Below are positions 61,641 through 64,000 of a stretch of 64,000 nt of DNA, piece after piece. This DNA is from Flaccisagitta enflata. Its lineage: Eukaryota > Chaetognatha > Sagittoidea > Aphragmophora. The notes below the pieces were generated by a model that saw only the letters and a list, made by a program, of their open reading frames with translations, had not been told where the DNA came from and searched no databases. Where the stretch lies: assembly GCA_965153355.1 (NCBI GenBank), contig OZ231126.1, forward strand, positions 107,818,001-107,882,000, written 5' to 3'. Within the stretch, counting starts at the first letter, position 1. Each line of letters begins with the position of its first letter. The translations under genes were made by a program, and so were the position numbers.

Positions 61641-62579
61641 CTAGATTCATTCTTCATCAACACTCCAACGGCGGTGGTCGTCGGCAATGATCCGTCCGTC
61701 TGTAACGGATCTAGCACCGCGACAACAGAACAACAACAGAACAACAATGTGAACAACAGAACAACAATGAAACAACAACAGAACAACAATGAAACAACAA
61801 CAGAACAACAATGGAACAACAACGAGACAACAACAGAACAACAATGGAACAACAACAACAGAACAACAATATCAACAAGTGCGAAATGACGATTGGACTC
61901 CCTCGACGACGAAACTTCTTCGGCGGACTCGATTGGTCCGCGATCCCACGACGACAAAAGACTCCTTCAGCGGACTCGGTCGGTCCGCGCTCATTCGACG
62001 AACGAACATTTCACGGTGGCGGGTTGAACGCAATCCGCGATCATCATCGACTTCGATCGGACTTGAATTCACTTCCGGCGACGGGCGATTCCTTCTCGAC
62101 CGTGGCGCTTACATTTTACAAACTTTCGTTCGACTACACTTTACAATCGGAATAGCGCATGCGGTCACTCGATTATCTACATCGATCATGGCACTAACAA
62201 CTAACAAACTTCCCATCTGACTACCGCTGACTAACTATTTTGTGCCCACGATCACCATCGACGAAACTCTACGTGAGTTGATACTACGGAAGAATCAGTT
62301 TGAAATTGTCCCACCCCCCCCACCCAATGTGCACACCTGAAACTTACTAACACCAGAAACAAACAAACTCTAGTAGGTGCACATTTATAATTGAACAAGA
62401 ATGAGCAGAGGAGCTCAGTGAAGCCGTCGACAGAAACATCCCTCAAGATTCTTACTACAGTGTTTTCCATTTCAAATGTATGACATAAAAATAACCAAAA
62501 CCAGGCTTCAAGACTATGTTATAGTTTTTTCCCCAAATTGGCATAAAAATATTTTGATTTGATTCAAAAACGGGGGGAG
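61641..62579 (+). other. 3' region of an LTR retrotransposon, with AACAACAGAACAACAATG repeats
   Basis: Tandem 15-21-bp AACAAC units at 61735-61872. After them come two diverged copies of a GGCGGACTCGATTGGTCCGCG-type segment (61920 and 61970). A frame 61789-62217 encodes Asn/Gln/Thr repeats and then a basic region but has no known domain. The block ends in the purine run at 62566-62579. Confidence 0.4.
62566..62579 (+). promoter_or_regulatory. Polypurine tract
   Basis: AAAAACGGGGGGAG directly before TGTCATGAAG, the expected primer site for plus-strand DNA synthesis next to a 3' LTR. Confidence 0.6.
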
Positions 62580-63336
62580 TGTCATGAAGCAAGGTTTTGG
62601 CCATGTCTTATTGATATTGATTCATTTGGTTTGTATATATATTTGGTTTGGTTCATATTTCAGGTAGGTATTTGATTATTTCTAATCCTTTCTTTGCAGG
62701 TTTGATTATTTAGATTTCGGTATTTTGATGATTATTTTGATGTCTTTTGTCTGTCTGAACTGTCTTTATGTCTGTCCCATTTGATTATTGTCTGTCCGAA
62801 TAGATTTATTCTCTGTTTAGTCTCAGTTTACTCGTGTCCTTTGCCTTAGTTTGCATTACTTACGGCAGGCCTTTTGTTTACGGTAGACTTGAGCGTACCT
62901 TTTGTTTAAGTGATTTTGGCGGCGGAATTCAGCGCCCTCTCTGGGTCACTTTTGGAACTAATCTTGAGCCGCCAAAATCTCTTCCTCTTTATTCATTCAC
63001 GCACGACGCTCCTGCGAATTTATTGCTAAAATCTTTGCTCTTGAATATTGATGGTTGGATATATACTTGCCAATATTTGACCTTGCCTGGAATATTGGAT
63101 ACATTTTTTGACCGTCTCAGCGCATAACCAAGGTAATATTAGCCTCTTTTACATATTTTGTAGTATTTAGAGCATTCTGTCTAGTTAAATGTCTCCCGTT
63201 TTAGTCTCTGTCTAACCATATTTCATTATCTGTTTCTTGTAGTTTTAACTACTTCGTTGGTGACCTGATGCAATAAAGAACATTTGGACTTGATCACTGT
63301 ATATTGTCATTAGAAGTCTTCAGCGAGCAGTCAACA
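62580..63336 (+). mobile_element. 3' (or solo) LTR of a retrotransposon
   Basis: Begins TGTCATGAAGCAAGG after the polypurine tract and ends ...CAGTCAACA (TG...CA). It contains an AATAAA signal at 63272-63277, about 65 nt before the end, as expected for an LTR R/U5 boundary. No second LTR is in the window, so the 5' one is absent or beyond recognition. Confidence 0.6.
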
Positions 63337-63409
63337 ACTTCGCGCATACGCAAAAGCTAGAGCATAATAGGGCATAGAAATCTGCGGAATATACTCCGCG
63401 ACAAGCCAC

Positions 63410-63500
63410 GCTCACCTTCTAAAGGCAAACATATAACACATAGTATTTCGAGGCCAAAGTCAGTAAGGTTTATTCCTTAATAGCCTCTATGCAAACATAG
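63410..63500 (+). repeat. 91-bp direct repeat, copy 1
   Basis: Matches 63886-63976 with about four substitutions (starts GCTCACCTTCTAAAGGC, ends TATGCAAACATAG). Spacing is 476 bp. The ATG of a small zinc-finger exon follows 6 nt after this copy. Confidence 0.9.
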
Positions 63501-63506
63501 AAAAAA

Positions 63507-63607
63507 ATGGACTCTCTGAAATGTATAATATGTAACGATAAGTTAGAGTTTTTAAAAAAATTGATTACTCAGCATAGTTTCATATTTATACAATGTCAAC
63601 GATACAT
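63507..63607 (+). CDS. First exon of a zinc-finger protein (candidate)
   Basis: ATG 63507 opens MDSLKCIICNDKLEFLKKLITQ..., with C-X2-C and a His 13 residues later, then Cys. The frame reaches a GTAAGA donor at 63608 in phase 2; without splicing it stops at once (TAA 63609). The layout (short first exon with a C2H2-like finger) resembles the N-terminus of the CACTA-like gene at 54183. The next exon was not found before the window ends. Confidence 0.35.
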
Positions 63608-63885
63608 GTAAGAATATACTGTTAATTATTTCATTGGCCTTAAAACAAAAATTTACTCTTTTTACTAAAAATTATTGTTAAACTTCAAAATGTAGGAAAA
63701 AAAAACGATATAAAAGCGACATTTCATTACATTTTACACAATCCTCACATAGACGACAATATGCAAATGAGACTAAACTGTCAGTGAAACACACAATAAA
63801 AATACTCGGTAAAAATGAACCACGCCGAATAAAACAAACAGGGCCAAATACACCAGTGACATGCGACATATGGATTGTCTAAAAA

Positions 63886-63976
63886 GCTCACCTTCTAAAG
63901 GCAAACATATAACATACAGTATTTCGGGGCCAAAGTCAGTAAGGTTTATTCCTTAATGGCCTCTATGCAAACATAG
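63886..63976 (+). repeat. 91-bp direct repeat, copy 2
   Basis: Second copy of the repeat at 63410. Not followed by an ATG exon within the window. Confidence 0.9.
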
Positions 63977-64000
63977 GGAAGGTTCTCAGTTGTTTTCATA

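Overview
The window is animal nuclear DNA, probably from a repeat-rich invertebrate. I infer this from spliceosomal introns with T-rich 3' ends, kilobase-scale dinucleotide arrays, LTR retrotransposons, fold-back DNA transposons and an adenovirus-like (Maverick/Polinton or adintovirus-type) endogenous element. I cannot name the species. I saw no rRNA, tRNA or CRISPR array.

Region 1 (1-7.3 kb, + strand) is the structural-gene end of a Polinton/adintovirus-like element. In order it holds a penton-like minor capsid protein, a small basic protein, a double-jelly-roll major capsid protein, an adenain-type cysteine protease, a Gly/Ser-repeat protein, a one-pass membrane protein, an Arg-rich core-like protein and a single-BIR/RING inhibitor of apoptosis. 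The first four follow the adenovirus order penton - core - hexon - protease. Three of the genes can only be read through if short introns (92-124 nt) are removed, and two of these introns appear to be GC-AG. One intron carries a piece of a repeat family found elsewhere in the window. Polymerase, integrase and packaging ATPase are not in the window and would lie to the left.

Region 2 (8.3-15.6 kb, - strand) is a decayed Ty3/Gypsy retrotransposon (gag, protease, RT, RNase H, integrase) with frameshifts, an in-frame TAG before the zinc knuckle, and a 0.7-kb insertion inside RT.

Region 3 (15.6-44.7 kb) has no convincing gene. It contains copies of a composite repeat built as (GA)n - arm - (CA)n - 45-bp core - (CA)n - arm - (TC)n, a fold-back element, a palindromic minisatellite block, members of a dispersed family with a TAGTCGCG hairpin, and a tandem array of about 3.65-kb units (28.4-41.4 kb) carrying small TA-flanked MITEs.

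Region 4 (44.7-59.6 kb) has two fold-back MITEs, a perfect 38-bp hairpin, a five-exon gene of unknown function with mostly phase-1 introns, an inverted scrambled copy of a transposase gene, a CACTA/EnSpm-like transposase gene (zinc finger plus transposase core), an acidic ORF beginning at the transposase stop codon, and 76 uniform copies of a 23-bp satellite starting inside a predicted exon. The last genes may belong to one large DNA transposon.

Region 5 (59.6-64 kb) has a hairpin-rich minisatellite, the 3' end of a second LTR retrotransposon (polypurine tract plus LTR), and a small zinc-finger exon directly after one copy of a 91-bp direct repeat.
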